This document shows, in pieces, positions 8,688 through 18,499 of a stretch of 64,000 nucleotides of DNA (its first letter is position 1; the number at the start of each line of letters is the position of its first letter). This stretch comes from Streptomyces sp. Sge12 (GTDB lineage: Bacteria; Actinomycetota; Actinomycetes; Streptomycetales; Streptomycetaceae), in the NCBI RefSeq assembly GCF_002080455.1, contig NZ_CP020555.1, forward strand, positions 186,001 through 250,000, given 5' to 3'. A program made the translations under genes and the position numbers. The notes beneath the pieces were generated by a model. It was not told where the DNA came from. It ran no database searches and saw only the letters and a program-made list of their open reading frames with translations.

Positions 8688-10037
8688 TCAGGCGGTGGGT
8701 GCGGGGGCCGGCCGTTCGCCGCTCTCGGCGGCGGCCTTGTCCGGAGTCCCGTGGGCGGCTTCTGCGTCGGCGCCGTCGTCGTCGTGCGGACCGGGCAGGT
8801 CCCGCATCCGGCGCAGCGGGGAGAGCAGCAGCGGCAGCGGTACGGTGAGGATGCCGACGGCGCACCAGGCGAGTGCCGTACGCGACCCGTAGGACTGGGC
8901 GAGGGCTCCGCCGAGGAGCGCGCCGAGCGGCAGGGTGCCCCACATGAGGAAGCGCAGTGTGGCGTTCATCCGGCCGAGCAGCCGGGGTGGGCACATCCCC
9001 TGGCGGAAGCTGACCTGGGCGACGTTGTAGACGACGGCGCCGAAGGAGACGACGGCCGATCCGGCGGCGAAGAGGGCCGCCCCGGGGACGCCGTGCCCCG
9101 ACAGGGGCCACAGAAGCGCGAACGGGCCGGTCACGACGACGGACAGGAGCATGACGCGGGCCTGCCCCAGCCCGGCGGCGAGCCGCCCGGCGCACAGGGC
9201 GCCCAGGAGTCCTCCTACGGCCGACGCGGACAGCACGAGTCCGAGGCCTCCGGCCTCCAGTCCGACGACACGGACGAGGTGCACGGTCTGCGTCGCCATG
9301 AGGACGGCCGTACTGAAGTTGGCGAGCCCGGTGGTGAGGGCGATGACGCGGAGCAGCGGATGACCGAAGACGAAGCGGACGCCCTCGCCGATCTCCTTGC
9401 GCAGTGAGCCGCCGGCCGCGGCGGGCTCGGGCGCCTGCTCCGGCTGCTTGACGCGCAGCAGGAAGAGGGCGGAGAGCACGTAGCCGATGGCGTCGACGAT
9501 GACCGCGAACTGCGCCCCGACGAGCTGGACCAGTCCGCCGCCGATGCCGGGGCCGGTCACGTGGGCGGTGGAACGGACGGTCTCCAGGGCGCCGTTGCCG
9601 GCCACGAGCTGCTCACGGGGCAGGATCTGCGGCAGGTAGCTCTGATGGGCGACGTCGAAGAACACCGTCGCCACGCCGGTGACGAGCGCGACGACATAGA
9701 GCTGGGCCATGGTCAGGACGTCGGCGAGCGCCGCGACGGGGATGCTCGCCATGGCCACGGCGCGCACCAGGTCCGCGCGGATCATCAGGGGCCGCTTGCG
9801 CATGCGGTCGGTGAGTGCCCCGGCGGGCAGCCCGACGAGCAGGAAGGCGGCTGTCTCCGCGGCGGTCAGGAGGCCCACCTGGAAGGCGGGTGCTTCGAGT
9901 TCGAGGACGGCCACGAGGGGCAGCGCCACCAGGGTCACCTGGGCACCGAGCTGTCCGGTGGCAGCTCCCGCGAGTAACAGTCGGAAGTCGCGCAAGCGCA
10001 TAGGGCCACCGGCGGCGGCTCGATTTGTGTCGGACAT
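8688..10037 (-). CDS. MFS exporter (EntS-like), with TTA codon
   Basis: A 449-residue, twelve-helix major facilitator. The ATG at 10037 is preceded by GAGGG; a start thirty bases upstream is possible but less well placed. The motif between helices 2 and 3 reads PAGALTDRMRKRP, and the protein resembles the EntS-type exporters that accompany NRPS siderophore and peptide loci. The C-terminal 45 residues are hydrophilic and Asp/Glu/Ala-rich. It is the promoter-proximal gene of the NRPS group, 90 bp from the condensation protein, and probably exports the product. Leucine 21 is encoded by TTA (9975-9977), so translation should depend on the bldA tRNA and be restricted to later growth. Confidence 0.88.
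   Translation of the reverse strand: MSDTNRAAAGGPMRLRDFRLLLAGAATGQLGAQVTLVALPLVAVLELEAPAFQVGLLTAAETAAFLLVGLPAGALTDRMRKRPLMIRADLVRAVAMASIPVAALADVLTMAQLYVVALVTGVATVFFDVAHQSYLPQILPREQLVAGNGALETVRSTAHVTGPGIGGGLVQLVGAQFAVIVDAIGYVLSALFLLRVKQPEQAPEPAAAGGSLRKEIGEGVRFVFGHPLLRVIALTTGLANFSTAVLMATQTVHLVRVVGLEAGGLGLVLSASAVGGLLGALCAGRLAAGLGQARVMLLSVVVTGPFALLWPLSGHGVPGAALFAAGSAVVSFGAVVYNVAQVSFRQGMCPPRLLGRMNATLRFLMWGTLPLGALLGGALAQSYGSRTALAWCAVGILTVPLPLLLSPLRRMRDLPGPHDDDGADAEAAHGTPDKAAAESGERPAPAPTA
9975..9977 (-). promoter_or_regulatory. TTA (bldA-dependent) codon in exporter gene
   Basis: On the minus strand, codon 21 of the MFS gene is TTA within the residues FRLLLAG. In Streptomyces TTA is read only by the bldA-encoded leucyl-tRNA and marks genes tied to development or secondary metabolism. 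It is one of two TTA codons I found in the window. Confidence 0.8.
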
Positions 10038-10324
10038 GTGAACGACCCTCATCGATCGGTCGCTCAAGAGTCAAAGCAAACCTGCCAGTTTCGGACTTGT
10101 TTTGCGGCGCTGCGGACACAGATCGGGAAATCTTTCGTGCTACCCGGGGTACAGCCGCGTGAATTGCCGTCGGCGGCACCCGCGTCGTGGGGCAGACGGG
10201 ACAAGGGAGGGCGGCGGGCCCGGTGAGGGGCCGACCGGCCCTCCTTACCCTGAGTAACGGGTTCGATCCTGACCGAAAACGCACATCCGTGATCACGCTC
10301 CTGCGGAAGCAACCATTCCGTCCG

Positions 10325-11437
10325 CTATGCGGTGCGGCTCGCGCAGTGCCGGACGACCGAGGCCAGGTCCCCGTGCGACCGCAACAGGCTCCGCTGGACG
10401 CGCGCGCCGTTGCCGTGCTCGAGCAGGCCGGCGATTCCGGCCCGTACGAGCTCCTCGTCGCCGGAGTCGGCCAGGGCCTCGCCGACGTGCCGGTACAGCG
10501 CGTCCACGGCGGCCTCGGGCGCGGTCTCCCGCAGCGTCTCGGGGTGCAACAGCGGCCCGTCGAGTCCCGAGCGGCCCGCCTGCCAGGACGCGAGCCGGAG
10601 CAGCCCGGTGCTGACCCTGGCCGGGGGCTCACCGGCCCGCCACTGCCGGGCCGCGGTGTCCACCAGGCCGCGTACGAGGGCGGCCAGCAGGACGGGGGTC
10701 GACGCGTCGAGACACACGTCCGCCACCCTGACCTCCACCGTCGGATAGGTGGCGGACAGCCGCGCGTCGAACCAGATCATCCCCTTGTCGCGCAGCACGC
10801 CCGACTCGACCATGGCCCGGACCTCCGCGTGGTAGCGGTCCGCGGAGCCGAAGACGTCCACCGGCCCGGCCGTGGGCAGCCGGTTCCAGACCCGGCTGCG
10901 ATAGCTGCCGTACCGGGTGTCCTCCCCCTGCCAGAACGGGGAGTTCGCGCTCATCGCGGTCAGTACGGGCAGCCAGGGCCGGATGCGGTCCAGTACGGCC
11001 ACGCCCTCCTCGTCCGACTCCACCGACACGTGGACGTGGCAGCCGCAGGTCAGCTGCTCCTGCGCGGTCATGCCGAACTGGCGCGACACCCATTCGTAGC
11101 GGTGTCCGGGGGACATCGAGGGGCGGACGGCCAGCGGTGAGGTGCCGATCGCCGCCACGACGGCGCCGGCCGCCGCGGCGTGCCGGGCGGCCTCGGCGCG
11201 CCAGCGCAGGATCTCCTCCTGCAGCTCGCCCATCTCCGTCACCGGCCTCGTGCCGAACTCGACCTGCTCCTCCTGGAGCTCCGCCTCGAACGTGTGGCCG
11301 GACTCCTTTCCGTCCGCCGCACCGGCGGCGGTTGCGGCGCGGTCGGCTGCGGCGAGCACGGCTCCCGACACGGCCAGCGGCTCCCCGCTGTCCGCGTCCG
11401 CCAGCAGCAGCTCTTCCTCCACGCCCACGCTTCGCAT
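10325..11437 (-). CDS. YbdK-type carboxylate-amine (glutamate-cysteine) ligase
   Basis: A 370-residue protein of the GCS2 family. The N-terminus MRSVGVEEELLLADA is the signature of this family and fixes the start at ATG 11437; ATG 11449 and GTG 11452 lie just upstream. Further motifs are CGCHVHVSVESDEEG (metal and substrate binding) and TYPTVEVRVADVCLD. Members ligate an amine to a gamma-carboxylate using ATP; E. coli YbdK has weak glutamate-cysteine ligase activity, and actinobacterial relatives serve ergothioneine synthesis or are of unknown substrate. No other thiol genes are adjacent, so the substrate is open. It is separated by about 290 bp from the exporter downstream and 200 bp from the EF-hand gene upstream on the same strand. 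Confidence 0.85.
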   Translation of the reverse strand: MRSVGVEEELLLADADSGEPLAVSGAVLAAADRAATAAGAADGKESGHTFEAELQEEQVEFGTRPVTEMGELQEEILRWRAEAARHAAAAGAVVAAIGTSPLAVRPSMSPGHRYEWVSRQFGMTAQEQLTCGCHVHVSVESDEEGVAVLDRIRPWLPVLTAMSANSPFWQGEDTRYGSYRSRVWNRLPTAGPVDVFGSADRYHAEVRAMVESGVLRDKGMIWFDARLSATYPTVEVRVADVCLDASTPVLLAALVRGLVDTAARQWRAGEPPARVSTGLLRLASWQAGRSGLDGPLLHPETLRETAPEAAVDALYRHVGEALADSGDEELVRAGIAGLLEHGNGARVQRSLLRSHGDLASVVRHCASRTA

Positions 11438-11637
11438 GCGATCGCCCATCACTTCGTCGTCCTGTTCACCGATCGGTTGTCACCGTCTGCCCGGGCCCGC
11501 CGGGGATATGCGGAACGGACCCGACGGGCCGCGGGTCTACAGAACAGCAGGTGGCGGGGGGCTCGGGGGCGAGGCGCGGCCGGACAACGGCGACCGCGAC
11601 GGTGACCGCGACGGCGACGGACTCGCAAGGGTGTTCC

Positions 11638-12183
11638 TCAGCGGGGACCGGGGATTCGGCCGCAGAGCACGTTGCCCGGGTCCGCCGGGTCGTCACTGAT
11701 CCAGAACTGGCGCCACAGGAGGGCGAACCGCTCACGGCTGAGGTGGCCGTCGCCGTCCGGGTCGAGCAGCTCGAAGACGCCGTCCAGGTCTGCCGGGCGG
11801 CCGTTCCAGGTCTCCACGAGCCGGCGGTGCTCCTCCGGCGAGATGACACCGTCGCCGTTGCTGTCCACGGCGTCGAAGACGGTGTCGGCGGTGGCGGTGA
11901 CGTCCGCGACCATGGCGGGCAGGCGGTCGACGAGGGCGAGCAGTTCGCCCATGTCGACCGCGCCGTCGCCGTTCGTGTCCCCGGCCTCCAGCAGCGCCGC
12001 CCACCAGCCCATCAGCAGCGTCTCGACCCGCGCCCGCAGCTCCGTACCGGGCTCCACGCCCGGCAGCCGGCCCCAGCGGCCGACCAGCGCCGTGAAGTCC
12101 TCCTCGCGCAGGTAGCCGTCGCCGTCCGCGTCGAACGCGGCGAACATCCCCCTGAGCTTGCGCTCCTGAAACGTGCTGGCCAT
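11638..12183 (-). CDS. Four-EF-hand calcium-binding protein (calerythrin-like)
   Basis: A 181-residue soluble protein. ATG 12183 follows an excellent GAGGGAGG site. Four EF-hand loops are readable: DADGDGYLREED near residue 18, DTNGDGAVDMGE near 69, DSNGDGVISPEE near 103 and DPDGDGHLSRER near 137. The last loop lacks the acidic residue at position 12, so it may bind calcium weakly. Length and spacing fit the calerythrin/sarcoplasmic calcium-binding protein group common in streptomycetes, thought to buffer or sense Ca2+ in the cytoplasm. It lies between the YbdK-like ligase and the Stealth gene on the same strand, with gaps large enough for separate promoters. Confidence 0.93.
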   Translation of the reverse strand: MASTFQERKLRGMFAAFDADGDGYLREEDFTALVGRWGRLPGVEPGTELRARVETLLMGWWAALLEAGDTNGDGAVDMGELLALVDRLPAMVADVTATADTVFDAVDSNGDGVISPEEHRRLVETWNGRPADLDGVFELLDPDGDGHLSRERFALLWRQFWISDDPADPGNVLCGRIPGPR

Positions 12184-12255
12184 GAGCGGCCTCCCTCGAC
12201 GCCGAACCGAACCGCGGACCCGCCACCCACCGCTGCCGGGGGGCGGCAGCGCGTA

Positions 12256-12261
12256 ACTATA
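12256..12261 (-). promoter_or_regulatory. Candidate -10 box for EF-hand gene
   Basis: On the minus strand TATAGT lies 72 bp upstream of the EF-hand start codon in otherwise very GC-rich DNA. It matches a vegetative -10 hexamer. No convincing -35 is visible at the expected distance, so the call is tentative. Confidence 0.35.
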
Positions 12262-12391
12262 GGTCGGCGACCGCCACGGCCCCCACGGGCACGTGTGCAC
12301 GACATGTCACCCCGAGGCGGTGTACGGGGGCCCAGGGCGCAGTGCGGCGCGGGAGGCAGCACGCGCAGGAGGCGGCCCGTGCGGGAGGCGG

Positions 12392-14272
12392 TCAGTCGCA
12401 GGGGCGCGAGGGCTCGCTCCCGGACGGGGCCGGTTGGGCCTTCTCGAACGGCGAGGACACCGGGAAGTAGGCCTCCAGGAAGGCCGCGACGACGTTGTGC
12501 TGCTGCGTCGCCGACAGTCCGCCCTCCTCGTGTCCGGCCGGGTCCTCGTCGTCCGCGAGGCAGAAGGCGTCGTGGCCGCGCTCGGCGGCCAGCTGCGGCA
12601 GCCGTTCGATCTCGTCGCGGCGCGCGGTGCTGACGTAGGTGTGCGTGAGGTGCCCCTCGACGGCATGTCCCTCGGCGAGCGCGACGTGGGCGGCGAGGGT
12701 GACGGGCGCGAGGTCGTCGGCGCTGCGGAAGACGGAGCGGGCGGTCGCGGCGAGCCGACCCGGCAGCAGCTCCTCGACCCGGGCGAAGGCGGAACGGGTG
12801 AGGGGGTACGGGGTGTGCGCCAGGATGTGCGGATAAGTGCGGCCGACGGCCTCCTCGACGGCCTGCCGGGTGACCTTCTGGGACGAGGTGAACACGTCGT
12901 CACCGGCCCGGCTGCCCGGATCCACCGCCCGCCAGTCGTGGAAGACCTGGGGCAGGCCGGAGGGCAGGAAGTAGTTCTGCGGGCGCTGGGGGCGGCCGAG
13001 GAAGATGTCGTCGTTGAAGTAGAGGAAGTGCTCGGCCAGACCGGGGATGTGGTGGAGCCGGCTCTCGATGGCGTGGGAGTTGAACACCTCGGGGGCCGCC
13101 GGTTCCGTGGACAGCTCGCGGTGGTCGATGACCGTGATGCGGGGATGGTCGGCCGTGAGCCAGGCGGGAGCCTGGTCGTCGGTGACGAGGAAGACGCGCC
13201 GGACCCAGGGTGCGTAGGCGGCGATGGAGCGCAGGCAGTAGCGGAGCTCGCCGCGGTCGCGGTAGCGGTTCTCGGCGAGGTCGATCCCGGCGGTCTCCGC
13301 GGCCTCCGCCTCCGCGGCCTCCGCGATCTCTGCCATGTCGTCGATCGCGCCGGCCCCGGCGGGGCGATGGGGGCGACCCGAACCGGCCTCCGCCTCGGCG
13401 GCCCGGTCCCGGCGGTGGCGCCAGGCCGGGTCGGCGGCGTCCACCCAGGTGATCACCGCGTCGATCGGGAAGTCGATGTCGTCGGGGAAGCGGCTCGAGA
13501 AGCAGTCGACGACGGGGTACTCCCGGTCGTCGATGCGGCGGGTGGTGGAGGCGGCCAGGGATGGCACCCACCAGCCGTACGGGGTCTCGCGCAGCACGGC
13601 GAGGGCGCCCTCGCCGGAGTCGGGGACCTCCCAGAACTCCAGGTCGCAGCCGGTCTCGGGGCCGTACGTCAGGGTCCGGCCGGAGGTGACGACCGGCCGG
13701 TGGATGCGTACGGCCCGCACGCGAGCACTCTGCGTACCGTCCGTCCCGCGGCCCTCTGCGGCTGCCGTCCCGTCCGGCGGGCCGTTCTCGGCGGCCTCGA
13801 CCGCCGCCGGGAGGTCCTCGGCGAGTACGTCCCCGGCCTCGCCGTCGGCGGTGAGCAGGCGGGCGTAGAGGGGGAGCCCGGTACAGGCGGCGGCGCAGGC
13901 CTTCAGGGCCGCGGCCCGGTCGCCGGGCGCGATGGCCACCCGGTGGACGAGTTCCCCGTCGGGGACCAGGCCGTAGGGGACGGCCGCCGCCTCCAGGGCC
14001 TCGGCGACCGCCCGGAGGCTGGCGGTACGGGCATCGGCGGGGAGCAGGTCGTCGCGTACGGTCGCCAGCCGGCCACGGTGGCGGATCAGGCCCGGCACGG
14101 TCGCCAGCAGCTGCTCCTCGCGGTCGGTGAGCCCGCTGGGCGCTGCGGTCCTGCCGCCGGTGCGCTCCCGTCCGGCGGGACCGGGCTGCGGCGGAACGCC
14201 TCCGGGCCGACGCAGCGTCCGGGCGAGTCTGCGCAGCCCGGCGGGCAGGAGTAGGCGGTGGACACCCTGCAT
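12392..14272 (-). CDS. Stealth-family sugar-phosphate transferase
   Basis: A 626-residue protein beginning at ATG 14272, with GAGG ten bases upstream; a TTG further upstream is less likely. The conserved Stealth regions appear in order: CR1 [16 protein letters not shown] (about 270), CR2 with [19 protein letters not shown] (about 320) and [13 protein letters not shown]3 with [19 protein letters not shown] (about 400), then the CR4-like C-terminus. The roughly 260-residue N-terminal extension is poorly conserved. Stealth enzymes transfer hexose-1-phosphates from nucleotide sugars, building capsule- or wall-linked phosphoglycans. It is a single gene here, not followed by polymer export genes, and is divergent from an acyl-CoA ligase. 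Probably it modifies a cell-surface glycopolymer. Confidence 0.9.
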   Translation of the reverse strand: MQGVHRLLLPAGLRRLARTLRRPGGVPPQPGPAGRERTGGRTAAPSGLTDREEQLLATVPGLIRHRGRLATVRDDLLPADARTASLRAVAEALEAAAVPYGLVPDGELVHRVAIAPGDRAAALKACAAACTGLPLYARLLTADGEAGDVLAEDLPAAVEAAENGPPDGTAAAEGRGTDGTQSARVRAVRIHRPVVTSGRTLTYGPETGCDLEFWEVPDSGEGALAVLRETPYGWWVPSLAASTTRRIDDREYPVVDCFSSRFPDDIDFPIDAVITWVDAADPAWRHRRDRAAEAEAGSGRPHRPAGAGAIDDMAEIAEAAEAEAAETAGIDLAENRYRDRGELRYCLRSIAAYAPWVRRVFLVTDDQAPAWLTADHPRITVIDHRELSTEPAAPEVFNSHAIESRLHHIPGLAEHFLYFNDDIFLGRPQRPQNYFLPSGLPQVFHDWRAVDPGSRAGDDVFTSSQKVTRQAVEEAVGRTYPHILAHTPYPLTRSAFARVEELLPGRLAATARSVFRSADDLAPVTLAAHVALAEGHAVEGHLTHTYVSTARRDEIERLPQLAAERGHDAFCLADDEDPAGHEEGGLSATQQHNVVAAFLEAYFPVSSPFEKAQPAPSGSEPSRPCD

Positions 14273-14595
14273 GTACGACCTCGGTGTGCGGTGCCGGTGC
14301 GCGGCAGCCGGTCGGCCGAGCGTCCCGGGCAGGAGCGGCTCGCTCAACGGCAACGGTGGATACCTCGTTCACGCTCACTTTTGCTGTTGTTCGCTTTTCA
14401 CGCAAGAGCCGTGAGTGCCGCCGTCCCGACTCACAGCCAATTCTCAGCTGCTCCGACGCCCCGACCAGGGATTCCCCGGTCCGCGGCCCGGCCGTCGGGT
14501 CGTGCTCCCCCGCCTCTGGTGCGGCGGGCGGTCGGGAGGGGATCATGGGCGCTGCGCGTTGGCCGTCATCGCCGCAGCGAGTGCTGGAGGTACGT
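14273..14595. other. Divergent promoter region, no gene
   Basis: This 323-bp region separates the Stealth gene (minus) from the acyl-CoA ligase (plus). Around 14365-14410 it contains a local AT-rich stretch, expected for divergent promoters. I see no hairpin, repeat or small gene that I can support. Confidence 0.5.
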
Positions 14596-16239
14596 GTGTC
14601 CGTAGCGTCGAGTCGTGCGTCCGGGAGTTCCGGGGTCCCGCTGCTCCGCGAGACGATCGGGGACAACCTCGACCGGACCGTCCGCCGCTTCCCCGACCGG
14701 GACGCGCTCGTGGACGTGGCCTCCGGCCGCCGGTGGACGTACGCGGAGCTGGCCGCCGAGGTGGACGGCCTCGCCCTGGGGCTGCTGGACCTCGGGATCG
14801 TCCGGGGCGACCGGGTCGGCATCTGGGCGCCCAACCGCGCCGAGTGGACGCTGGTGCAGTACGCCACCGCGAAGATCGGGGCGATCCTGGTCACCGTCAA
14901 CCCGGCGTACCGCTCGCACGAGTTGGAGTACGTGCTCGGGCAGTCCGGAATCCGGCTGCTGGTCGCGGCGGAGCGCTTCAAGACCTCCGACTACGCGGCG
15001 ATGATCGAGGAGGTCCGGCCGCGCTGTCCGGGGCTGGAGTTCACCGTCCTGTTCGACGGGCCGCAGTGGGACGCGCTGCTGGCACGCGGGCGCGGGGCCG
15101 ATCCGGCCGTACTGGCGCGGGCGCAGGCCGCACTGAGCCCGGACGACCCGATCAACATCCAGTACACCTCGGGCACCACGGGGTTCCCCAAGGGAGCCAC
15201 CCTCTCGCACCACAACATCCTCAACAACGGTTTCTTCGTCGGCGAGTTGTGCGGGTACGACGAGCGCGACCGGGTGTGCATCCCGGTTCCCTTCTACCAC
15301 TGCTTCGGGATGGTGATGGGCAACCTCGCCTGTACCAGCCATGGCGCGGCGATGGTGGTCCCGGCGCCCGCCTTCGACCCGGCGGCGACGCTGGCGGCGG
15401 TGGAGGCGGAAACCTGCACCTCCCTGTACGGGGTTCCGACGATGTTCATCGCGGAGCTGGCCGACCCCGGCTTCGACGGGTACGACCTGTCGAGCCTGCG
15501 TACCGGGATCATGGCGGGTTCGCCCTGCCCGGTGGAGGTCATGACCGAGGTCATCGAGCGGATGGGGATGACCGAGGTCTCCATCTGTTACGGCATGACG
15601 GAGACCTCGCCCGTGTCCACGCAGACCCGGGTGGACGACTCGATCGAACGCCGGGTCTCCACGGTGGGCCGGGTCGGCCCGCACCTGGAGGTCAAGGTGG
15701 TCGATCCGCAGTCCGGCCGGACCGTGCCGCGCGGCACCCCGGGCGAACTGTGCACCCGGGGCTATTCGGTGATGCTCGGTTACTGGGGCGAGCCCGAGAA
15801 GACGGCCGAGGCCGTCGACCCGGAGGGCTGGATGCACACCGGCGACCTGGCGGTGATGGACGGTGACGGCTACCTGAGCATCACCGGCCGGATCAAGGAC
15901 ATGGTGATCCGGGGAGGTGAGAACGTCTACCCGCGCGAGATCGAGGAGTTCCTCCACGCCCACCCCGACGTCATGGACGTGCAGGTCATCGGGGTGCCCG
16001 ACCCGAAGTACGGGGAGGAGCTGATGGCGTGTGTGCGGATGCGTGAGGGGGCCGCGCCGCTGACCGCGCAGGCCGTGCGCGCGTACTGCGCGGGACGGCT
16101 CGCCCACTTCAAGATCCCGCGTTACGTCCACGTCGTGGAGGAGTTCCCGATGACCGTCACCGGGAAGATCCGCAAGATCGAGATGCGGGCGACGGCGACC
16201 CGCCTGCTGGCGGAGGAGGCCGCGGCCGGCGACGCCTGA
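14596..16239 (+). CDS. Fatty-acyl-CoA synthetase (AMP-binding)
   Basis: A 547-residue ANL-superfamily ligase. GTG 14596 is chosen because GGAGG lies five bases upstream; an ATG at 14545 lacks such a site. Motifs are [11 protein letters not shown] (about 190), YGMTETSP (about 335), [31 protein letters not shown] (hinge) and TVTGKIRK with the catalytic lysine near the C-terminus. It activates a carboxylic acid as the adenylate and passes it to coenzyme A. The sequence is most like medium/long-chain FadD-type ligases of actinobacteria. It stands alone, with no beta-oxidation partner adjacent. Confidence 0.92.
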   Translation: MSVASSRASGSSGVPLLRETIGDNLDRTVRRFPDRDALVDVASGRRWTYAELAAEVDGLALGLLDLGIVRGDRVGIWAPNRAEWTLVQYATAKIGAILVTVNPAYRSHELEYVLGQSGIRLLVAAERFKTSDYAAMIEEVRPRCPGLEFTVLFDGPQWDALLARGRGADPAVLARAQAALSPDDPINIQYTSGTTGFPKGATLSHHNILNNGFFVGELCGYDERDRVCIPVPFYHCFGMVMGNLACTSHGAAMVVPAPAFDPAATLAAVEAETCTSLYGVPTMFIAELADPGFDGYDLSSLRTGIMAGSPCPVEVMTEVIERMGMTEVSICYGMTETSPVSTQTRVDDSIERRVSTVGRVGPHLEVKVVDPQSGRTVPRGTPGELCTRGYSVMLGYWGEPEKTAEAVDPEGWMHTGDLAVMDGDGYLSITGRIKDMVIRGGENVYPREIEEFLHAHPDVMDVQVIGVPDPKYGEELMACVRMREGAAPLTAQAVRAYCAGRLAHFKIPRYVHVVEEFPMTVTGKIRKIEMRATATRLLAEEAAAGDA

Positions 16240-16489
16240 CCCCGCCGGGTCGGCGGCCGGCCGGCACCCGCGCGCGTGGCGTGCCCGCGCGGCGAGGGCG
16301 CCCGCAGCAACATGGTGTTCACCACATCGCGCACCCGGGGTAACAACCGCTTTCTAGCGTGACCGACGTGGGACCCCAGGCATGAACAGCGGCGCCCGAG
16401 CACCCCCATGACGGTCCCTCGCTCCCCCGTCCTTCCGTACCGGCGGCGCCGCACCTTCACCGGCACCCAGCCCCACCGGGAGGCGTGGC

Positions 16490-18193
16490 ATGAGCACCAC
16501 CGAGTCACCGCAGATCACGACGGACACCACGGACACGACGGACACGACGGACACGACGGACACGACGGACACGACGAAGCCCGCCGCCGACCGGGCGGCC
16601 AAGGGGACCCGGGAGACGCTGGAGGACTACACCCTCCGTTTCGCGCCGCGCAGTTACCGCCGCTGGACGCCCATGGTGGTGGCCACCACGGCCCTCGGCG
16701 GTATCGCCTACATGGCCGACTTCTCCATCGGCGCCGGCATCGGCCTGGCCCACGGCACGGGCAACGCGCTCGTGGCCATCGCCGTCGCCGCGGTCGTCAT
16801 CTTCCTCACCGGCTTCCCGCTGGCCTACTACGGCGCCCGCTACAACCTCGACCTCGACCTGATCACCCGCGGCTCCGGCTTCGGCTACTTCGGCTCGGTC
16901 GTCACCAGCGTCATCTTCGCCAGCTTCACCTTCATCTTCTTCGCCCTCGAAGGCGCGATCATGGCCCAGGGCCTCAAACTCGGCCTCGGACTGCCCCTGT
17001 GGCTGGGCTACGCCGTCTCCACCCTCATGGTGATCCCGCTGGTCGTCTACGGCATGAAGGCACTCAGCACGCTCCAGGTGTGGACCACCCCGATCTGGCT
17101 CCTGCTCATGGTCGGCCCGCTGGTCTACCTGATCGCCAACGACCCCGGCACCGTCGACCGCTTCCTCGCCTACCCCGGCACCACCGGCGACGGCGCCGTC
17201 AACACCGCCTCCGTCATGCTCGGAGCGGGCGTCTGCCTGTCCCTGATCGCGCAGATCGGCGAGCAGATCGACTACCTGCGCTTCATGCCGCCCAAGACCG
17301 AGGCCAACAAGCGCGCCTGGTGGGCCGCCGTGGTCATGGCCGGCCCCGGCTGGGTCGTGCTCGGGGCGCTCAAGCAGGCCATCGGCGTCTTCCTCGCCGT
17401 CTACATCATCGCCGAGGTCGGACCGGCCGCCGCGCCCGAGCCCATCCAGCAGTTCCGCAGCGCCTTCGACGCCATGATGCCGTCCTGGCTGGTCGTCCCG
17501 CTGGCCGTGGCCCTGGTCGTCATCAGCCAGATCAAGATCAACGTGACGAACGCGTACTCCGGCTCACTGGCCTGGACGAACTCCTTCACCCGCATCACCC
17601 GGCACTACCCCGGCCGCATGGTCTTCGTCCTGGTCAACCTGGCCTTCGCGCTGATCCTGATGGAAGCCGACATGTTCAGCTTCCTCGGCAGCATCCTCGG
17701 CTTCTACTCGAACTGCGCGATCGCCTGGGTGGTCACCGTGGCCACCGACATCGGCATCAACAAGTACCTGTTGAAGCTGTCCCCGCTCCAGCCGGAGTTC
17801 CGCCGGGGCATGCTCCACGCGGTCAACCCCGTCGGCGTCGTGGCCTTCACCGCCGCCTCCGGCCTGTCGATCGCCATGTACTTCCACCTCCTCGGCGACA
17901 CCCTCCAGCCGTACTCGCCCGTCGCCGCGGCCGTCATCGCCTTCGTCCTCACCCCCCTGATGGCCGTGGTCACCAAGGGCCGCTACTACCTGCGCCGCAC
18001 CGACGACGGCATCGCCGAACCCCTCCTCGACGCCGACGGCAACCCCAGCGCGGTCACCCTCGACTGCCACGTCTGCGGCCAGTCGTACGAGCGCCCCGAC
18101 GTCACCGCCTGCATCACCCACGCCGCGGTCGTCTGCTCGCTGTGCCTGAGTACCGACAGGGTCGGCGACCACGTCCTGCCCGCCACCGCGTAG
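16490..18193 (+). CDS. NCS1-family permease with Cys-rich C-terminal tail
   Basis: A 567-residue membrane protein starting at ATG 16490 after GGGAGG. The N-terminus is a low-complexity run of (TDT) units coded by 9-bp tandem repeats, then about twelve hydrophobic helices from residue 55 to 505. Core features GGIAYMADFSIGAGIG and QIKINVTNAYSGSLAWTN resemble the cytosine/purine/allantoin permease (NCS1) family. The final 50 residues are unusual: CHVCGQSY then CITHAAVVCSLCLS, five or more cysteines in CxxC-like pairs, suggesting a cytoplasmic metal-binding knuckle. It likely imports a nucleobase or related heterocycle; no catabolic genes are adjacent to define which. Confidence 0.85.
   Translation: MSTTESPQITTDTTDTTDTTDTTDTTDTTKPAADRAAKGTRETLEDYTLRFAPRSYRRWTPMVVATTALGGIAYMADFSIGAGIGLAHGTGNALVAIAVAAVVIFLTGFPLAYYGARYNLDLDLITRGSGFGYFGSVVTSVIFASFTFIFFALEGAIMAQGLKLGLGLPLWLGYAVSTLMVIPLVVYGMKALSTLQVWTTPIWLLLMVGPLVYLIANDPGTVDRFLAYPGTTGDGAVNTASVMLGAGVCLSLIAQIGEQIDYLRFMPPKTEANKRAWWAAVVMAGPGWVVLGALKQAIGVFLAVYIIAEVGPAAAPEPIQQFRSAFDAMMPSWLVVPLAVALVVISQIKINVTNAYSGSLAWTNSFTRITRHYPGRMVFVLVNLAFALILMEADMFSFLGSILGFYSNCAIAWVVTVATDIGINKYLLKLSPLQPEFRRGMLHAVNPVGVVAFTAASGLSIAMYFHLLGDTLQPYSPVAAAVIAFVLTPLMAVVTKGRYYLRRTDDGIAEPLLDADGNPSAVTLDCHVCGQSYERPDVTACITHAAVVCSLCLSTDRVGDHVLPATA
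16516..16577 (+). repeat. 9-bp tandem repeat coding for TDT units
   Basis: About six copies of ACGGACACG-type 9-mers encode the Thr-Asp-Thr run at residues 11-28 of the permease. Because the unit is a multiple of three, copy-number change would shorten or lengthen the cytoplasmic N-terminus without frameshift. Confidence 0.8.
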
Positions 18194-18244
18194 GTCGTCC
18201 TGCGAGGCGTCCGGGCCGCGGCCGGCGGCCCCGACGGACCGTAC

Positions 18245-18278
18245 CGCGGCCCGCCGCCCCTCGGCAGGGCGGGCCGCG
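18245..18278. terminator. Bidirectional terminator hairpin
   Basis: CGCGGCCCGCC pairs with GGCGGGCCGCG around a short C/T/G/A loop: a perfect stem of at least ten GC pairs. It lies between the convergent permease (ends 18193) and I78 inhibitor (ends 18293), so it can serve both transcripts. Confidence 0.65.
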
Positions 18279-18292
18279 ACGGCGGCTCCGGG

Positions 18293-18499
18293 TCAGCCGG
18301 TCCAGGCCCGGCGCACCCTGCCGTCCTCGACCTCGAAGTTCAGCCTGCCTTCGAGGTATTCCATGGTCAGCATGGTGCCGGGCGGGACCATGCGCACCGT
18401 CGTCCAGCCGTGCGTCAGTGCCCGGCGTTTCGCCTCGGCGGCGTCGAGCCCCGTGTAGGACGCCGGATCGTCGGCGGGTGAGGAACCAGAAGCAGTCAT
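18293..18499 (-). CDS. I78-family protease inhibitor-like protein
   Basis: A 68-residue cytoplasmic protein. ATG 18499 follows AGGTGAG. The C-terminal half reads VRMVPPGTMLTMEYLEGRLN and ends in DGRVRRAWTG, matching the I78 peptidase-inhibitor pattern in which a Met/Asp-x-RLN-x-rich segment docks in the protease active site. The N-terminal part contains SPADDPASYTGLDAAEAKRR, typical of the potato-inhibitor-like fold in streptomycetes. No signal peptide is present, so the target would be an intracellular protease, or the protein is a domain relative without inhibitory function. It may be co-transcribed behind a promoter in the short gap downstream of... no gene: its upstream neighbour, the MatB-like gene, ends at 18585 on the same strand. 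Confidence 0.75.
   Translation of the reverse strand: MTASGSSPADDPASYTGLDAAEAKRRALTHGWTTVRMVPPGTMLTMEYLEGRLNFEVEDGRVRRAWTG

Noticed and set aside
10250..10275. GGTTCGATCC resembling a tRNA T-loop
   Set aside because: No acceptor stem, anticodon arm or D-arm can be folded around it.
12256..12261. Possible leaderless start for the EF-hand gene near the TATAGT box
   Set aside because: The ATG at 12183 has a strong GAGGGAGG site and fits the family length.
16311..16326. TGGTG-TT-CACCA dyad upstream of the permease, as an operator
   Set aside because: Short arms in GC-rich DNA, only one copy and no regulator gene adjacent; not strong enough to list.
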